Origin: Roseiarcus sp963820095 | GTDB taxonomy: Bacteria > Pseudomonadota > Alphaproteobacteria > Rhizobiales > Beijerinckiaceae | DNA: 64,000 nt | Assembly: GCA_963820095.1 (NCBI GenBank) | Contig: CAWFZA010000021.1 | Location: 62,001-126,000, forward strand | Direction of reading: 5' to 3' | Shown here: positions 35,676-44,904 of the stretch, piece by piece | How positions within the stretch are numbered: the stretch's first letter is position 1 | Layout of the letters: each line of letters starts with the position of its first letter | Program-made: the position numbers and the translations under genes | Notes under the pieces: model-generated | The model's input: the letters and a program-made list of their open reading frames with translations, nothing else | Told to the model about the DNA's origin: nothing | Database searches by the model: none

Positions 35676-36425
35676 TCAGTCCTTTTTCATATCCGCTGTC
35701 GGCGGCTGGTTGGTCTGCGGAACGATGCGCGTTCGGACGTGACCCTCGAAGGTCAACTCTTGACCGTGGTGGACGGCTGCGGCCCGGTCAGCAACGATCG
35801 TCGTGCCGTCACCGGCTTGAACCTCGACCGGATCATCGCTTCCGTAAACACCTGACTTAAAATCGAATCTCGCGCTGCGCAACAATACGGTGAAGCGGCT
35901 GTTCTTGATCTGTACATTCCCCGACAGCTCCATGTGCTCGGCCACGCTGTCGTAAACGCCGGCATCCGCGCGCAAATGGGTCGCTTCCCCGCCGGCCATG
36001 CCCATCTCTCCGTCGACCTTTTGCAGCTGCACCAGGGTCGGCTGCTTAACGTCCTGCAATGCGCGCTCGGCCGTCATCACGTACGGTTGTCCGTCGCTCC
36101 GAAAGCCAGCGAGTTTCGGCCGGTCCATGACAATTTTGGTGCCTTCCACCGAGAGGGTCCCAAGAGTTAGCGAACCTAGCTTTGTCGCGAATGGGTTGAA
36201 AAAGGCGACGCCAATCACCCCGACGACCACCCCCAGGCCTCCGACTAAGATCAAGAGGCGCAGCAGTCTGACGCGGGCTGACCGCCGTTTGGCCTTGGCG
36301 AACGCCTGCTGACGGCTCTGAGGCGGCGCGCCAACGCGCCGCGGCGCGGAGGGGGAGTCGAAAGGCCCTATCCGCTCACCGCCGGCGATCCTTGTCGGCG
36401 CTGCGTCATTGTGAAACGCTGGCAT
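35676..36425 (-). CDS. lptC: LPS export protein LptC
   Basis: About 249 residues. Start chosen at ATG 36425 (MPAFHNDAAPTR) because AGGA lies 7 bases upstream; a longer reading to 36578 adds residues without family character. A single membrane helix (LLILVGGLGVVVGVIGVAFF) lies near residue 55, followed by the periplasmic LptC jellyroll (EHMELSGNVQIKNSRFTVLL; DPVEVQAGDGTTIVADRAAA). It anchors LptA to the LptBFG complex. First gene of the lptCAB operon. Confidence 0.9.
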   Translation of the reverse strand: MPAFHNDAAPTRIAGGERIGPFDSPSAPRRVGAPPQSRQQAFAKAKRRSARVRLLRLLILVGGLGVVVGVIGVAFFNPFATKLGSLTLGTLSVEGTKIVMDRPKLAGFRSDGQPYVMTAERALQDVKQPTLVQLQKVDGEMGMAGGEATHLRADAGVYDSVAEHMELSGNVQIKNSRFTVLLRSARFDFKSGVYGSDDPVEVQAGDGTTIVADRAAAVHHGQELTFEGHVRTRIVPQTNQPPTADMKKD

Positions 36426-36680
36426 TGATTCCTGTTCGGCCACAAATACCGCGAAGAACCTAAAGTACATGGCGAAGTTAGGGCCGGTAAGGGCGAGCCC
36501 CGATGCCAAAGAACTTGCCCTGCCCGGCTCGAGCCGGACGGAACCCGTTTCCGCCGCCCCAAGCAGCCTCGAGATCAAAAGGGCTACCCGCTTCGGTTAT
36601 AGGATATTCGCCATTTCTTAATGAGAGAGCTGGCTCCCCGAGAGGCGAATAATGGCCGGCGCGCGGCCCGCCCGGCATGA

Positions 36681-36938
36681 TCAGCCAGTCGGCGGCTTCG
36701 GCGCCCGCGACGAAGCGGACTTTTCGATGCGAAACACCGTCTCGCGCTCGCCGCGCTCGATGATCTCCCAGCGGTCGCCCATTGCTTCCGCCAGATGGGG
36801 GATGTCGATCACCGAAAGCGGATCGGTGCAGCGGACCTCCAGCCGATCGCCGAGCGCCATGGATTTCAACGCTTTGCGTGTCTTGAGCGCGGGAAGCGGA
36901 CACTTCAGTCCAGACAGATCCAACTTGATGACGGTCAT
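36681..36938 (-). CDS. TusA-like sulfurtransferase
   Basis: 85 residues of the TusA/SirA/YeeD family, with the catalytic cysteine in the CPLP motif of LDLSGLKCPLPALKTRKAL. These small carriers relay sulfur for tRNA thiolation, molybdenum cofactor synthesis or formate dehydrogenase maturation. The neighbour across 90 bases is the divergent mobA, so a link to molybdenum cofactor is plausible but not shown. Confidence 0.88.
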   Translation of the reverse strand: MTVIKLDLSGLKCPLPALKTRKALKSMALGDRLEVRCTDPLSVIDIPHLAEAMGDRWEIIERGERETVFRIEKSASSRAPKPPTG

Positions 36939-37028
36939 GACTCGACATGTGTGTCAGCTGAGCGAGAGGATGCAAGCGGACCCTTGTCCAATAGCGGCGC
37001 GGGGAAGTCTTGCCGGGGCGGCTCGCCC

Positions 37029-37676
37029 GTGACCAAAACGATTGCGATGATCGAAGATGTCGGCATGCCGGGGGTGATTCTCGCGGGCGGTCTGGCGCAC
37101 CGGATGGGCGGCGGCGACAAGCCGCTGCGCGAAATTGGCGGCCAGACGATTTTGGCCCGCGTCATTGCTCGGCTCAAGCCGCAATGCGAAGGCCTGATTC
37201 TCAGCGCCAATGGGGATCCCTTGCGGTTCGCGCCGTTCGGCCTGCCGGTCATCGCCGATGGGGTGAAGCATTACCCCGGACCGCTTGCCGGAATCCTCGC
37301 TGGACTCGACTGGGCGGCGGCCCACTCGCCCAATGCGCAATGGATTCTGAGTGCGCCGGGAGACTGTCCCTTTCTGCCAGGAGATCTGGTCGTGCGATTG
37401 CGCGAAGCGCTGTCCGCCGAGGACGCTGAATTGGCGGTTGCCGTCTCTCGAGGACGACCTCATCCCGTCATCGGCCTGTGGAAAGTCGCCCTGCGCGACG
37501 CGCTGCGCGAGGCTCTCGTCGTCGACGGTCTCCGCAAGGTTGAAGATTGGACCAAGCGCTACCGGGTTGCGGCGGTTGGCTGGGCAGCCGAGCCGCTCGA
37601 TCCGTTCTTCAACGCGAACACCGTTGAGGATCTCGCCGAAGCCGCGCGGCTCGCAAGGCTCGATGATCCGGCCTAA
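37029..37676 (+). CDS. mobA: Molybdenum cofactor guanylyltransferase MobA
   Basis: About 215 residues. The nucleotidyltransferase signature is GVILAGGLAHRMGGGDKPL, followed by the metal-binding LSAPGDCPFLPGD and an ending FFNANTVEDLAEA (NxN). It transfers GMP to molybdopterin to make the guanine dinucleotide form. The start is uncertain: GTG 37029 behind a GGGGCGG box, or ATG 37047; both are consistent with the fold. moaA lies 1.3 kb downstream on the same strand, with two genes between. Confidence 0.9.
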   Translation: MTKTIAMIEDVGMPGVILAGGLAHRMGGGDKPLREIGGQTILARVIARLKPQCEGLILSANGDPLRFAPFGLPVIADGVKHYPGPLAGILAGLDWAAAHSPNAQWILSAPGDCPFLPGDLVVRLREALSAEDAELAVAVSRGRPHPVIGLWKVALRDALREALVVDGLRKVEDWTKRYRVAAVGWAAEPLDPFFNANTVEDLAEAARLARLDDPA

Positions 37677-37695
37677 CCCCCTCGCTCCTCGACCG

Positions 37696-37896
37696 TTACT
37701 TTCGTAGCAAGATTTCCCGACGCTCGATCAGCTCGGCCAGCTCCTTCTCCTGCTCGGCGATTCGCGTAGCGTTCAAATCCTCGTCGCCCGCGCCTGAGTC
37801 CGCGGCGGCTTGTTCCGACAGCTCCCTCAGGTTCTCGCGGACCCCGGCGATGCGTTCGTCCAGTTCCGTCAGGGTCAGCCCGCTCTTCATCGCCAT
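37696..37896 (-). CDS. Small coiled-coil protein, unknown function
   Basis: 66 residues, charged and predicted helical throughout, with heptad-like spacing (LTELDERIAGVRENLRELSE; EQEKELAELIERREILL). No signal or membrane segment. It is convergent with mobA. I do not recognise a named family; small proteins of this look are frequent in Hyphomicrobiales. Confidence 0.6.
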   Translation of the reverse strand: MAMKSGLTLTELDERIAGVRENLRELSEQAAADSGAGDEDLNATRIAEQEKELAELIERREILLRK

Positions 37897-38107
37897 CGCC
37901 GCGTTCCGTTGTCGCTTGCGTCACCTTAGCCCCGATGTGTCTTCTTCGCCACAATTTAGCGCAATTGACCAATTCGTGATTTCCGTCAGGCCATAACGCA
38001 TTGCGTCCGATCTCGCGCGCGCCATAATTGCGCCACGGCTGAGTCGCGCCGAAGCGCGGCGCAGCCGTCAAGGGGCTTCCTGGTTGGATCGTCTGGACGG
38101 AGATATC

Positions 38108-38659
38108 ATGCGCCGCAGTTTGATCCTGGCCGCCGTGCTGGCAGGCGTATTTCTGGCCTCCGGACGCGCACCCGCATTCGCCAACGCGCTCGATTCGCAA
38201 TTGCAGCCAACGGCCGCCCCGATCCCCCGCGAGACTGTCCCGTTTGGCGGCAGGGACGCTCCGGGCACCATCGTCATCCGCACCGGCGAGCGCCGGCTCT
38301 ATCTGGTCTTGCCGGACCATCAGGCGCTCAAGTACGGCGTCGGCGTCGGACGGCCGGGATTCACTTGGGCGGGCGTCACCCGTATCGGCTACAAGCGGGA
38401 GTGGCCGGATTGGACCCCGCCGGCGCAGATGCTGAGGCGCCGGCCTGATCTTCCCCGCCATATGGAAGGAGGGCCAGACAATCCGCTCGGCGCGCGCGCT
38501 ATGTATCTCGCGGGCACCCTTTATCGCATCCATGGCTCGAACGAGCCGGATACGATCGGGCAGGCGGTTTCGTCCGGCTGCATCCGCATGACCAACCAGG
38601 ACGTGATCGACCTCTATGGGCGCGCGAGGGTTGGCGCGCGGGTCGTGGTGACGCGGTAG
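38108..38659 (+). CDS. L,D-transpeptidase (YkuD/ErfK family), secreted
   Basis: 183 residues with a signal peptide (MRRSLILAAVLAGVFLASGR, cleavage near AFANA). The YkuD catalytic motif is complete, with His in YRIHGSNEP and Cys in AVSSGCIRMTN. It forms 3-3 peptidoglycan cross-links or attaches proteins to peptidoglycan in the periplasm. Start ATG 38108 follows a GGAG box. Single-gene unit. Confidence 0.92.
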   Translation: MRRSLILAAVLAGVFLASGRAPAFANALDSQLQPTAAPIPRETVPFGGRDAPGTIVIRTGERRLYLVLPDHQALKYGVGVGRPGFTWAGVTRIGYKREWPDWTPPAQMLRRRPDLPRHMEGGPDNPLGARAMYLAGTLYRIHGSNEPDTIGQAVSSGCIRMTNQDVIDLYGRARVGARVVVTR

Positions 38660-38994
38660 GGTCCGGCGGGGCGGGACGCCCGGCGACCGGGAGCGCCTGC
38701 GCCGCAACCGCAGGGCGGCTCAAGCGTCGTGCGCGGAGAAGGCGCGCGTAGCGGCTCAGGGCTCCAGCGGCAATTTCAGTTCCGCGCCTCAGCAATTTCA
38801 GTGCGTTACGGCCCCGTTTAGTTGGGTCGGCAAATCGGGCCGTTTAGCGGAGAGCGGAGCGCCGCGGGCGGTCTGCGCACAAGTTTACTGGCGTGAATGA
38901 TTTCAGGGCGCTTAGGTGCGCGCCGAAAAGTTGGGGCGTGCAAGCGGGCGGCGCGCCTTTCTTTCAAGCCAACGCCAGCCTATATCTTCGAGCG
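38660..38994. other. 335-base gap upstream of moaA containing paired short direct repeats
   Basis: No gene is recognised. Two 11-bp copies of GCAATTTCAGT lie at 38770-38780 and 38792-38802, starting 22 bases apart. Two copies of CCGTTTAG follow at 38814-38821 and 38840-38847, starting 26 bases apart. They could be operator half-sites in the moaA upstream region; a promoter is expected here. Confidence 0.4.
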
Positions 38995-40014
38995 ATGAAC
39001 ATTCACGCGCCTGCGGCCGCTCAGCCGCTCGTTGACCCGTTTGGGCGCGTAATCGCCTATGTGCGGGTCTCCGTCACCGACCGATGCGACTATCGGTGCG
39101 TCTACTGCATGTCCGAGGACATGAATTTCCTGCCCAAGCGGGACATCCTGTCGCTCGAAGAGCTCGACCGGTTGTGCGCGGCTTTCGTGAGCCTCGGGGC
39201 GAGAAAAATCCGCATCACCGGCGGCGAGCCGCTGGTCAGGCGCAATGTGATGTCGCTCTTCCATGGTCTTTCCCGACACCTGAGCGCCGGCGCGCTGGAT
39301 GAAGTGACGGTCACGACCAACGGCTCTCAGCTCGCGCGCTTTGCCTCCGAGCTCGCGGATTGCGGAGTTCGCCGCGTCAACGTCTCGCTCGATACGCTCG
39401 ATCCGGACAAGTTTCGCCAGGTCACGCGTTGGGGCGATTTGAAGGCCGTGCTGGCCGGCCTCGACGCGGCCGCCGCAGCAGGTCTCGGGATCAAGATCAA
39501 CACCGTCGCCTTGAAGGGGTTCAATGAAGACGAAGCCCTGGACCTCGTCAAATGGGCGCATGGACGGGGCTTCGACATCACCTTCATCGAGGTGATGCCG
39601 CTTGGCGACATGGAGCCCGACCGGACGGATCAATTCCTGCCGCTCACGGAATTGCGCGCTCGCTTAGGCAGCTCGCTGACCCTGGTTCCTTCGGCTTATG
39701 CCACCGGCGGCCCGGCGCGCTATTACGACGTTCAGCAAACCGGGGGACGCCTCGGATTCATCACTCCTCTTACGCACAATTTCTGCGAAAGCTGCAATCG
39801 CGTGCGCGTCACCTGCACGGGCACCCTCTACATGTGTCTCGGCCAGGAGGATGCGGTGGATTTGCGGGAGCCGCTCCGCCGCTCCGCGTCCAACGGGCCG
39901 CTCGTCGAGGCGATCCGCGGGGGCATCAAGCGCAAGCCCAAGGGCCATGACTTCGTGATCGCCCGGTCCGCCGCGCCCGCCGTTCACCGCCATATGAACG
40001 CCACCGGCGGCTGA
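38995..40014 (+). CDS. moaA: GTP 3',8-cyclase MoaA
   Basis: Radical SAM enzyme of about 339 residues that begins molybdenum cofactor synthesis by converting GTP to 3',8-cyclo-GTP. The N-terminal cluster is CDYRCVYC (CxxxCxxC), the C-terminal cluster lies in NFCESCNRVRVTCTGTLYMC, and the conserved C-terminal Gly-Gly is present (NATGG). ATG 38995 is chosen; a longer upstream frame does not resemble the family. It lies near mobA, so molybdoenzymes are expected in this organism. Confidence 0.95.
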   Translation: MNIHAPAAAQPLVDPFGRVIAYVRVSVTDRCDYRCVYCMSEDMNFLPKRDILSLEELDRLCAAFVSLGARKIRITGGEPLVRRNVMSLFHGLSRHLSAGALDEVTVTTNGSQLARFASELADCGVRRVNVSLDTLDPDKFRQVTRWGDLKAVLAGLDAAAAAGLGIKINTVALKGFNEDEALDLVKWAHGRGFDITFIEVMPLGDMEPDRTDQFLPLTELRARLGSSLTLVPSAYATGGPARYYDVQQTGGRLGFITPLTHNFCESCNRVRVTCTGTLYMCLGQEDAVDLREPLRRSASNGPLVEAIRGGIKRKPKGHDFVIARSAAPAVHRHMNATGG

Positions 40015-40122
40015 CGATCCTCTTTTTGGGGACGCTCTGCTGGCGTCGAGCGCCGCTTCGCATTATATCATGTTGGCGAAGGGCGAGACCTTGACTCTCT
40101 GCTCCGATAAGGACTTTACGCC

Positions 40123-40464
40123 ATGGCGAATGCTCGCGAACGTATCGAGAAAATCATCTCGGAGAACCCACTCGTCCTGTTCATGAAGGGGACGCCTGAG
40201 TTTCCGCAATGCGGGTTTTCCAGCCAAGTCGTGCAGATCCTGGAGTACGTCGGCGCGCCGATCGTCAGCGTGAACGTGCTCGAGGACGCGGACATTCGTC
40301 AGGGCGTCAAGGAATACGCCAATTGGCCGACGATTCCGCAGCTGTACGTCAAGGGCGAGTTCGTCGGCGGATGCGACATCGTGCGCGAGATGTTCCAGTC
40401 CGGCGAACTGGCGTCGGTTTTGACCGACGCGGGCGTACAGTTGAAGGCCTCCGCTGGGGCCTGA
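40123..40464 (+). CDS. grxD: Monothiol glutaredoxin Grx4 type
   Basis: 113 residues. The CGFS active site is in MKGTPEFPQCGFSSQVVQIL, and the glutathione-binding motifs NWPTIPQLYVKGEFVGGCDI are present. CGFS glutaredoxins bind a bridging [2Fe-2S] cluster and deliver it to apoproteins or BolA partners. It is a separate transcription unit; no BolA gene is adjacent. A cytoplasmic iron-sulfur cluster carrier. Confidence 0.94.
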   Translation: MANARERIEKIISENPLVLFMKGTPEFPQCGFSSQVVQILEYVGAPIVSVNVLEDADIRQGVKEYANWPTIPQLYVKGEFVGGCDIVREMFQSGELASVLTDAGVQLKASAGA

Positions 40465-40700
40465 TTTTCTGCGTCGAGCCGTCGCGCAGCGGGAAATCAG
40501 GGCGTGATCGCTTCGATCAGACGTCCTGATCGCGCTTTTCCGGGGAACCTCGGAAAATTTGCTGCGTTTGGGCGCTCGCGAGCGTTGTCGTCCCGCCACC
40601 GCCTGTGATCTTATCCTTAAGGCTTAATTGCTAGGTTGCGGCGTAAAAGGTAGGCTGACATGTCAGCCCACCCTTTTGCGCCAGATTGGTCCCCGTATCG

Positions 40701-41999
40701 ATGTCTCGAAGCTATCCCTACCAATTCTACGAAATGGCCCACGCGGCGCTGGCGCCGGCGCGCGTGGTTTCCGATGCGACGCATTTCCTGTTCAGCAATC
40801 CCTGGAATCCGATTTCCAAGACCTTGTTCGGCAAGAACGTCTCGGCCGGGGCGGAAATGTTCGAGCGCCTGACGCGTCGCTACGGCAAGCCCAGTTTCGG
40901 GCTCGACGACATTCAGGTGAATGGGGCCGTCTATCCGATTCTCGAGGAGATCGTCTGGACGAAGCCCTTCTGCAATCTGCTGCATTTCGCTCGGCCGGAC
41001 TTTCGCAACGGCGCCGACCAGCCGAAGCTCCTGATCGTTGCGCCGATGTCCGGCCATTACGCGACCTTGCTGCGCGGCACGGTCGAGGCGTTTTTGCCCC
41101 ATTTCGACGTTTACATCACCGACTGGGTCGACGCGCGCATGGTTCCCTTAGCGCTCGGGACCTTCGACCTCGACGACTATATCGACTATTTGCGCGAGAT
41201 TCTGGCTCACCTTGGTCCCGGCGTGCACACGATCGGGGTCTGTCAGCCCTCGGTGCCGCTGCTTGCCGCCGCCGCGCTCATGGAGGCGGACGGCGACCGG
41301 GCCGCCCCGGCCAGCATGACGCTCATGGGCGGGCCAGTGGACACCCGCCGCAGCCCGACCGAGGTCAACAAGGTGGCCGAGAAGCGCGGCGTCGAATGGT
41401 TCCGCCGCAACTGCCTGCATACCGTCCCTTTTCCCTATCCCGGCTTCGGCCGGGGCGTCTATCCGGGCTTTCTGCAGCTCAGCGGCTTCATGGCGATGAA
41501 CATCGACCGCCACGTCACCGCTCACCTGGAAATGTTCAAGCATCTTGTCGCGGGCGACGAGGACCCGATCGAGAAGCACCGCGAGTTCTATGACGAATAT
41601 CTGGCGGTGATGGACCTCGCCGCCGAATATTACATGCAGACGATCGAGACCGTGTTCGTGCGCCACGCCTTGCCGAAGGGCGAGATGACTCACCGCGGAC
41701 AGCTGGTCGATCTCAAGGCGATCCGCAACGCGGGCCTTTTGAGCGTGGAAGGCGAGAAGGACGACATCTCGGGCGTCGGCCAGACCCGCGCCGCCAACGA
41801 TTTGTGCGTCAATATCCCCAAATCACGGAAGCACTATCACCTGGCCAAGGGCGTCGGCCATTACGGCGTGTTCAACGGCTCCCGCTTCCGCAACGAGATC
41901 GCTCCGGCCATCCGCGAATTCATCGCCGGGATCGACGCCGGCGCCGAACCGGCCAAGGCGCCGAAGCGGAACGGATCGCGCCGGCCGAAGGGCGCTTAA
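40701..41999 (+). CDS. phaZ: Intracellular polyhydroxyalkanoate depolymerase
   Basis: About 432 residues, the usual length of the intracellular PhaZ family. The nucleophile elbow has Cys in place of Ser (HTIGVCQPSVPLLAAAAL), matching the intracellular PHB depolymerases with a Cys-Asp-His triad. The His is probably in AKGVGHYGVFNGSRFRNEI near the C-terminus. It mobilises stored PHA granules. Start ATG 40701 (MSRSYPYQFYEMAHAAL). The presence of this gene implies PHA storage. Confidence 0.92.
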   Translation: MSRSYPYQFYEMAHAALAPARVVSDATHFLFSNPWNPISKTLFGKNVSAGAEMFERLTRRYGKPSFGLDDIQVNGAVYPILEEIVWTKPFCNLLHFARPDFRNGADQPKLLIVAPMSGHYATLLRGTVEAFLPHFDVYITDWVDARMVPLALGTFDLDDYIDYLREILAHLGPGVHTIGVCQPSVPLLAAAALMEADGDRAAPASMTLMGGPVDTRRSPTEVNKVAEKRGVEWFRRNCLHTVPFPYPGFGRGVYPGFLQLSGFMAMNIDRHVTAHLEMFKHLVAGDEDPIEKHREFYDEYLAVMDLAAEYYMQTIETVFVRHALPKGEMTHRGQLVDLKAIRNAGLLSVEGEKDDISGVGQTRAANDLCVNIPKSRKHYHLAKGVGHYGVFNGSRFRNEIAPAIREFIAGIDAGAEPAKAPKRNGSRRPKGA

Positions 42000-42034
42000 C
42001 CCGAAGTCGCGCCCGACGGCGGCCGGCCTGACAT

Positions 42035-42313
42035 TCAGGCGGCCGACGCCTGGGGCCGGGCGACGAACTTGTCGCACGGAATCTCGACGTCGATCTCCAG
42101 CGTCGAGAACGAGTCCGCGCGCTCCATCTTGACGGACAGCTTCTCCGGATCGAATTCGATGTGACGCGCGATGGTGGCCAGCAATTCGTCGCGCAGGATG
42201 GTGACGAGATCGCGCGGACCGAGCGCTGTGCGCTCGTGGGCGAGCAGGATTTGCAGCCGCTCGCGCGCGACCGGCGCGGTGCCGCGCGGCTTGAGGAAGT
42301 TGAAAAGGTTCAT
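42035..42313 (-). CDS. minE: Cell division topological specificity factor MinE
   Basis: 92 residues starting with the membrane-targeting helix MNLFNFLKPR and containing the MinD-contacting segment RERLQILLAHERTALGPRDL. It stimulates MinD ATPase and drives the oscillation that places the division site. The start overlaps the minD stop by 4 bases. Last gene of minCDE. Confidence 0.95.
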   Translation of the reverse strand: MNLFNFLKPRGTAPVARERLQILLAHERTALGPRDLVTILRDELLATIARHIEFDPEKLSVKMERADSFSTLEIDVEIPCDKFVARPQASAA

Positions 42314-43129
42314 GCTGCCCTCCGGCCGAACAGGCGCGTGAAGAAGGTTTTCTTCTCGTCCGGGATCGCGACGGGGCCCTTCGTCTCGCCGCCGAGGCGC
42401 CGGGCCGCTTCGATATAGGCAAGTCCGGCTTGGCCGGCGGAGGCGCTCATGGTCACCGGCGCGCCGATGTTGGAAGCCCGCAAGATTTCCCTGCTCTCCG
42501 GGATCACGCCCAGGAGCGGGATCGACAGGATCTCCAGCACGTCCTCGATGCTGAGCATCTCGCCCGAGTTCGAGCGGGCCGGATCGAAGCGGGTGAGCAG
42601 CAAGTGCTTGTCCATCTGCTCGCCGCGCTCGGCGCGCAGCGTCTTCGAATCGAGGAGGCCGATGATGCGGTCGGAATCGCGCACCGACGACACTTCCGGA
42701 TTGGCGACCACGATCGCCTGGTCGGCGTGCCGCATCGCCAGAAGCGCGCCGCGCTCGATGCCCGCCGGACTGTCGCAGAGCACATAGTCGAACGTCTCGC
42801 GCAACTCGCCGATGACCCGCTCGACGCCCTCGGCGGTCAGCGCGTCCTTGTCGCGCGTCTGAGAGGCCGCGAGCAGGTAGAGCGTGTCGATGCGCTTATC
42901 CCGGATCATCGCCTGCGCGAGCTTGGCGTCGCCCTGCGCCACATTGATGAAATCGAAGACGACGCGCCGCTCGGCGCCCATGACCAGATCGAGGTTGCGC
43001 AAGCCCGACGTCGAAATCGACGACGCAGACGCGCTTACCCCCTTGCGCGAGCGCCGCGCCAAGCGACGCCGTCGAGGTGGTTTTGCCCACGCCGCCCTTT
43101 CCTGATGTAACGACGATCACCTTGCTCAT
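42310..43129 (-). CDS. minD: Septum site-determining ATPase MinD (frameshifted)
   Basis: ParA/MinD-type ATPase of about 273 residues. The deviant Walker A is intact (VVTSGKGGVGKTTSTASLGA). An extra base near 43001 shifts the frame after VCVVDFDVGL; the other frame continues RNLDLVMGAERRVVFDFINV, the normal MinD sequence. The C-terminus ends with an amphipathic membrane-targeting helix (KKTFFTRLFGRRAA). Probably intact in the organism. Confidence 0.92.
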
Positions 43130-43154
43130 GCGCGTTGTCCCCTTCAGGAGCCCT

Positions 43155-43881
43155 TCAGCTTAGGATTCGGAGTTTGAGTTCATCGCCTTCGAGCCGCGCC
43201 TCGAGCGCACGGCCTTCCATCCCCGTCTCGGTGTTTTCCGCCGTGACATAGGCGCCGCCGATGCAAAGCAGTTCGGCCCTTGCTTCGGTGCAGAAGATGC
43301 GCGCCGAGCGTGAGCCCGAGATGCCGGCGATCACCCTGCCCTGCAGCGCGCCATAGATGTGAACGGAGCCGCCGGCGACGATCTCGGCGCCCGAGGCGAC
43401 GCGGCCGATGATCGTCACGTCCCCTTGGGGATGCATGATCGTCTGGCCCGAACGCACATTGCCGTCCACGATCAAGGACTTGGTCCGTTCGGAGGCGCCG
43501 TTGCGCGACGGCCGGCGCCTCTTCCTCCCGCTCTGCCGGCGCATCCTCGCGCAGCGTCGGCGGATCGATCGGCCGCCCGCCGGAGACGACCGGGGGCAGA
43601 TGCGGGCCGACCAACCCTCGGTCGACGTTCTCCGCGCCCATGACCCGGATGTGGCGCCGCGCGAGGCCGCTCAGGAGGTCGCGGTATTCCTTGAGCGGGA
43701 TGTCGAGCGCCGCCATGTCGAGGATGACGGGCCTCGCGATGAAGAAGGTCGGAGAGCGGGCGAGCCAGGCGTCGAGCGCCGTAAACCAGTCGGCGAGCGG
43801 CTGAACGGGCTCGAGCACATAGGCCAGAAGCGATTGAGCTCGAAACTTGAGCGTTTGAGCGGGGCCTACATGCGCGTTCAT
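43155..43881 (-). CDS. minC: Septum site-determining protein MinC (frameshifted)
   Basis: FtsZ inhibitor of about 241 residues. The N-terminal FtsZ-binding domain runs from MNAHVGPAQTLKFRAQSLLA; a linker rich in Pro/Glu follows. The C-terminal beta-helix (SLIVDGNVRSGQTIMHPQGD; VTIIGRVASGAEIVAGGSVH) binds MinD. The two domains sit in different frames, joined by an apparent extra base within about 43505-43525. First gene of the minCDE operon; the promoter is expected in the 264 bases upstream. Confidence 0.9.
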
Positions 43882-44145
43882 CGCACCAGTCCGTTGGCGT
43901 TTCGTTAACCACGTTTGCGTCGGAATGGTTTATGAAGGGTTAAGAACGGGCCTTTCCCTGCTGTTTGCCGGTTGAAACATTTGGGAGCCCCGCCGGTCGT
44001 ATCGCTCAGCCGCGAAAGACCGCAACGCGATCCCGGAATGGGAAGGGATGGGGAGGGCAAGGCTTATGCTCGGCTTCGGGCGTCGCACGCACCACCTGGA
44101 TCGCTACGCTCCTCGCCCCTGACGGCGCGAGCGAACGCCGTCGCT

Positions 44146-44731
44146 TTAATCCATCGCTTTCAGGATCTGCGGCTTGATCTGGCTCTCGAGCGTCGCGGCG
44201 GTGATCGGCCCGACGAGCTTGAAGGCCAGCTTGCCGTCGCCCCGGACCACGAACGTCTCGGGCACGCCGTAGACGCCCCAGTCGATGCCGGCGCGGTTGT
44301 CCTGGTCGAGACCGACCTTCGCGTAGGGGTCGCCTTTGGCGCCAAGGAAGCGGCGCACGTTTTCAGCCGAGTTCTTTTGCGCGACGCCATAGATGGCGAC
44401 GCCCTTGGCCTTGAGCGCGGGGTCGCCGGCGAGCGCCATCAGATATTGGTGCTCGAAGTGGCACGGCTCGCACCAGGAGCCGAAGACGTTGACCACGCTG
44501 ACGTGGCCGGCGCGCAAGTCCGCGTCGGTCAGGCCGCGCGCGCCGTCGAGGCCGGGCAAATTGAGCGGCGGCGCCGACTGGTTGATCAGGACCGAGGGAA
44601 TGCTGGCCGGATCGCCCGCGCCCAGCCGCTCGAACAGAGAGCCACGCGAGCGCCATGAAGACGACGAGCGGCAGATAGGCGAGCCAGCGCCGCCGGGGAC
44701 GCGAAGCCGCGGCTTCGGCCTCGACGCTCAT
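44146..44731 (-). CDS. ccmG: Cytochrome c biogenesis thioredoxin CcmG/DsbE (frameshifted)
   Basis: Membrane-anchored periplasmic thioredoxin of about 195 residues. The N-terminal anchor is WLAYLPLVVFMALAWL. An extra base near 44640 shifts the frame; the other frame gives LFERLGAGDPASIPSVLINQ and then the thioredoxin fold with active site VFGSWCEPCHFEH (WCxPC) and the cis-Pro region VYGVPETFVV. It reduces apocytochrome c before heme attachment. It overlaps ccmD by 4 bases. Confidence 0.9.
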
Positions 44732-44904
44732 TGGCGCTCGGCGTCCCTCGCGCCGGCGCGCGCGCCGTCGAGCGCCCGCGTCGCGCGCGCGAGCTCGGCG
44801 CTCAGGCCACGGAAGTCCAGGACCACCCAGCCGATCATGGCGCCGATCGTCGCCGCCGCGACCGCATAGGCCGCGATGATGAAACCGATATGGGGATCGC
44901 CCAT
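44728..44904 (-). CDS. ccmD: Heme exporter protein CcmD
   Basis: 58-residue single-span membrane protein (MGDPHIGFIIAAYAVAAATI at the N-terminus, charged C-terminal tail). The DPHIGFIIAAY motif is typical of alphaproteobacterial CcmD, which helps release holo-CcmE from CcmABC. It overlaps ccmG by 4 bases, and its start lies within the 3' end of the ccmC frame. Confidence 0.88.
   Translation of the reverse strand: MGDPHIGFIIAAYAVAAATIGAMIGWVVLDFRGLSAELARATRALDGARAGARDAERQ

Noticed and set aside
36426..36680. A coding extension of lptC or a separate gene upstream of it
   Set aside because: Neither frame has family similarity, and lptC has a well-placed ribosome-binding site at 36425.
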